Below, piece after piece: positions 62,280 through 64,000 of a stretch of DNA of 64,000 nucleotides. The notes beneath the pieces are model-generated. The model saw nothing but the letters and a program-made list of their open reading frames with translations, was not told the DNA's origin and did no database searches. Made by a program: the position numbers and the translations under genes. Each line of letters starts with the position of its first letter. The first letter of the stretch is position 1. Source of the DNA: Bacteroidota bacterium (GTDB lineage Bacteria; Bacteroidota; Bacteroidia; 2-12-FULL-35-15); contig CANFRC010000003.1 in the NCBI GenBank assembly GCA_947449315.1, positions 166,915 to 230,914 on the forward strand. The letters are read 5' to 3'.

Positions 62280-62642
62280 ATGAGTAAAGTATGTTTAGAA
62301 TGTGGAGATTCCTTTAAAGGAAGAATCGACAAAAAGTTTTGCACAGATCTGTGTCGAAATAGTTACAACAACAAAATTAAAGCCTCATCCAGCGAATATT
62401 ACCGAACGGTAAATGCTTCCCTGAGAAAAAACTATAAAATTCTGGAAGAACTTATTCCCGAGGATACTGCCAAAGCAAGCAAATCAAAACTCTTACAGAA
62501 AGGATTTAATTTTAGTTTTTATACGAATGTGTATACAACTAAAAAAGGAACAAACTATTATTACTGCTACGAATACGGCTATCTGCCTATAGAAAACGAC
62601 TATTACTTTCTGGTAAAGAAAAAGGAAGCTTCCGAAAAATAA
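62280..62642 (+). CDS. small zinc-ribbon protein of unknown function
   Basis: 120 residues. The N-terminus CLECGDSFKGRIDKKFCTDL continued by C-R-N gives four cysteines in CxxC...CxxxC spacing (C5, C8, C21, C25), a probable zinc site. The rest is charged with a Tyr-rich C-terminal beta region (YYYCYEYGY). I recall similar short proteins in Bacteroidota but no function. It lies 13 nt upstream of the recombinase gene and is probably co-transcribed. A DNA- or RNA-binding role is inference. Confidence 0.75.
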   Translation: MSKVCLECGDSFKGRIDKKFCTDLCRNSYNNKIKASSSEYYRTVNASLRKNYKILEELIPEDTAKASKSKLLQKGFNFSFYTNVYTTKKGTNYYYCYEYGYLPIENDYYFLVKKKEASEK

Positions 62643-62655
62643 TTTCAATAGCTCC

Positions 62656-63771
62656 ATGAAAACAATCAGCATCAACAAAACCATTCATGCAGGTATAGAG
62701 GTTGTGCTTATTCAATTTCCATTTGACAACCAATTGGGAAATGAAGCACGAAAAATTAAAAATATACGCTGGAGCAAAAGCCTGAAAGGATGGTATGCTC
62801 CCTACTCCATGGCTGTATTAAATGAAATAAAAAACATATTCGAATCCATTGCCATTATAAACGCCCAGCCATTAAAAGATTCACTAGCCAGTGAACGGCA
62901 CAAAAAAATAAACGCTAACGAATTAAGTGTAGATACCATAAGTAGCATTAACGCTTTTAGCAGATGGTTGAATTCAAAACGATATAGCCAAAACACCATT
63001 CAAACCTATACAGATGCTTTAAAAACATTTCTGCTTTATTACCATACAAAGACTGTAAATGAAATCACAAACGAAGATGTGATAGAATTTAACAACTCCT
63101 ATATTTTGGCAAAAAAATATTCTGCCTCCTACCAAAACCAAGTTGTGAATGCGCTAAAATTATTTTTCAGTACGATGCAACACACGTGTTTTGATGTGAA
63201 TCTGATCCATCGTCCGAAACGACCAAAACTTTTACCGAATGTATTGAGCAAAGATGAAGTGAAGTGGATACTAGAATCGACGGTGAATGTAAAACACAAG
63301 GCTATGCTTTCACTAATTTATGCTTGCGGACTGAGAAGAAGTGAGTTATTACATTTAAAAATTACGCATTTGGACACGCAACGAAAGCTTCTGATCATAA
63401 AACAATCGAAAGGAAGAAAGGACAGAGTGATTCCATTGTCTGAAAAAATTATTGTGATGTTACGACAATATTATAAAAGCTATAAACCAAAGATTTATTT
63501 ATTTGAGGGCCAGTCGGAAGAAAAGTATAGTGAAAGGAGTTTAGCGAGCGTATTAAAAAGATCTTTGCAAAAAACAAAGATCAACAAACCTGTTAGTTTA
63601 CATTGGCTTCGTCATAGTTATGCAACACATTTACTAGAAGCGGGAACCGACTTACGTTACATACAAGAAATACTTGGTCACAGCAGCAGCAAAACAACGG
63701 AAATATATACACACGTAAGCACAAAAAGCCTGCAGAATATTAAAAGCCCTTTTGATGATTTGGATATTTAG
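62656..63771 (+). CDS. tyrosine recombinase/integrase
   Basis: 371 residues: an N-terminal arm-type region (about 1-75, IKNIRWSKSLKGWYAPYS), a SAM-like core-binding domain (about 90-175) and a catalytic domain with the RKHRHY set. These are Arg in CGLRRSEL (about 226), Lys in IKQSKGRKDR, His-Arg in LHWLRHSYATHLL (about 318-321), His in LGHSS, and the Tyr nucleophile in TEIYTHVS (about 354). It is XerC/D-like in size, but the N-terminal extension suggests a Bacteroidota-specific integrase. No mobile-element cargo is recognised next to it. Confidence 0.9.
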   Translation: MKTISINKTIHAGIEVVLIQFPFDNQLGNEARKIKNIRWSKSLKGWYAPYSMAVLNEIKNIFESIAIINAQPLKDSLASERHKKINANELSVDTISSINAFSRWLNSKRYSQNTIQTYTDALKTFLLYYHTKTVNEITNEDVIEFNNSYILAKKYSASYQNQVVNALKLFFSTMQHTCFDVNLIHRPKRPKLLPNVLSKDEVKWILESTVNVKHKAMLSLIYACGLRRSELLHLKITHLDTQRKLLIIKQSKGRKDRVIPLSEKIIVMLRQYYKSYKPKIYLFEGQSEEKYSERSLASVLKRSLQKTKINKPVSLHWLRHSYATHLLEAGTDLRYIQEILGHSSSKTTEIYTHVSTKSLQNIKSPFDDLDI

Positions 63772-63797
63772 GCCAATTGAATTACATTTGATAAGCG

Positions 63798-63880
63798 TGC
63801 AATTTTGCATCCTTAGCAAACCAAAACTAAATGTTATAGAGGCAATTTGCAACCCTACAAATAAGTTAAGGTGCAATTGA
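63798..63880. repeat. TGCAATT-type near-repeats behind the recombinase gene
   Basis: TGCAATTTTGCA (63798-63809), GCAATTTGCAA (63842-63852) and TGCAATTGA (63872-63880). Imperfect and possibly fortuitous in AT-rich DNA. Confidence 0.35.
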
Positions 63881-63882
63881 CG

Positions 63883-63907
63883 CCACCACGACAACACGAA
63901 GTGGTGG
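63883..63907. repeat. GC-rich inverted repeat behind the recombinase gene
   Basis: CCACCAC (63883-63889) and GTGGTGG (63901-63907) form a perfect 7-bp stem with an 11-nt loop, followed by TTTTC. It could be a terminator or a recombination site. Confidence 0.5.
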
Positions 63908-64000
63908 TTTTCAGGATAGATCAGAAATTTTATACGGCCTTTATTCGTCCGACATCTTAAAAAGTCAAAGGAGATTTTCCTTCCCAAGTCGTTTCGATAG

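Noticed and set aside
63772..64000. Integron-like attC site next to the recombinase
   Set aside because: The recombinase lacks an obvious integron-integrase insertion and no array of attC-like sites with cassettes is visible.
1..64000. CRISPR arrays, prophage, insertion sequences, rRNA operons
   Set aside because: No regularly spaced repeats, transposase genes, phage structural genes or rRNA sequence were found.

Overview
The window is a 64 kb stretch of a low-GC chromosome from a member of the Bacteroidota. Four independent things point there: three secreted proteins end in a type IX secretion system (T9SS) type A sorting domain; many genes are preceded by the Bacteroidota -7 box TAnnTTTG (often TAnnTTCG) rather than a sigma70 -10 box; Shine-Dalgarno motifs are mostly absent; and several proteins have Bacteroidota-typical architectures (HU-CCDC81/SPOR protein, HemC-HemD fusion, DUF1571 protein). 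The order or genus cannot be fixed from the sequence alone. Nearly all of the window is housekeeping DNA with intact genes.

Layout. 1-8.3 kb: a truncated RND exporter, tRNA hydroxylase trhO, threonine dehydrogenase, a cysS / glutaminyl-cyclase-like peptidase / glycosyltransferase-9 operon, an acyl-CoA thioesterase and HemJ. 8.3-18 kb: HU-SPOR protein and kdsB, a DUF1571-LysM protein, polA, an L,D-transpeptidase, hflX and a membrane cytochrome c. 18-28.6 kb: two amidohydrolase-family proteins, trpS, an acyltransferase, gatC, and the heme operon hemA-hemCD-hemB. 28.6-33.2 kb: the translation block rplM-rpsI-rpsB-tsf-pyrH-frr, broken up by internal terminators and promoters. 33.2-43.5 kb: a radical SAM/SPASM protein, three T9SS cargo proteins (two of them tandem paralogues), an MsbA-like ABC exporter, rbfA, a LolC/E-like permease, dusB and a CPBP protease. 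43.5-43.8 kb: the one clearly mobile-looking locus, a broken tRNA-Ser copy, a truncated GIY-YIG endonuclease reading frame and an intact tRNA-Ser(GGA). 44-53 kb: a choice-of-anchor-V T9SS protein, a MarR regulator with a long palindromic operator, a DUF6069-like membrane protein, a GH16 glucanase, asparaginase, TatD, and the tyrosine-degradation pair hmgA-hppD. 53-64 kb: a lipoprotein, aspS, tadA, a two-domain M16 peptidase, a bacilliredoxin, a subtilase, a short SSB, a zinc-ribbon protein and a tyrosine recombinase.

Functional themes. Tetrapyrrole synthesis is well covered (HemA, HemC-HemD, HemB and, 20 kb away, HemJ). Translation dominates (five ribosomal or ribosome-maturation genes, EF-Ts, RRF, three aminoacyl-tRNA synthetases, GatC, and the tRNA modifiers TrhO, DusB and TadA). 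HmgA and HppD supply two consecutive steps of tyrosine catabolism; the later steps are not in the window.

The most unusual structure is at 43485-43810. A tRNA-Ser gene is partly duplicated; the upstream copy is interrupted in its anticodon loop by a 20-nt imperfect palindrome, is cut off in the T-loop, and is followed by the N-terminal part of a GIY-YIG nuclease and then by the complete tRNA-Ser. This looks like the remains of a small tRNA-targeting homing element. Other signals worth a look are a perfect leader hairpin directly behind the cysS -7 box, interleaved (pseudoknot-topology) inverted repeats before the LolC/E-like gene, the MarR operator, a leader hairpin before rplM, and amidohydrolase domains that have lost their metal-binding motif.
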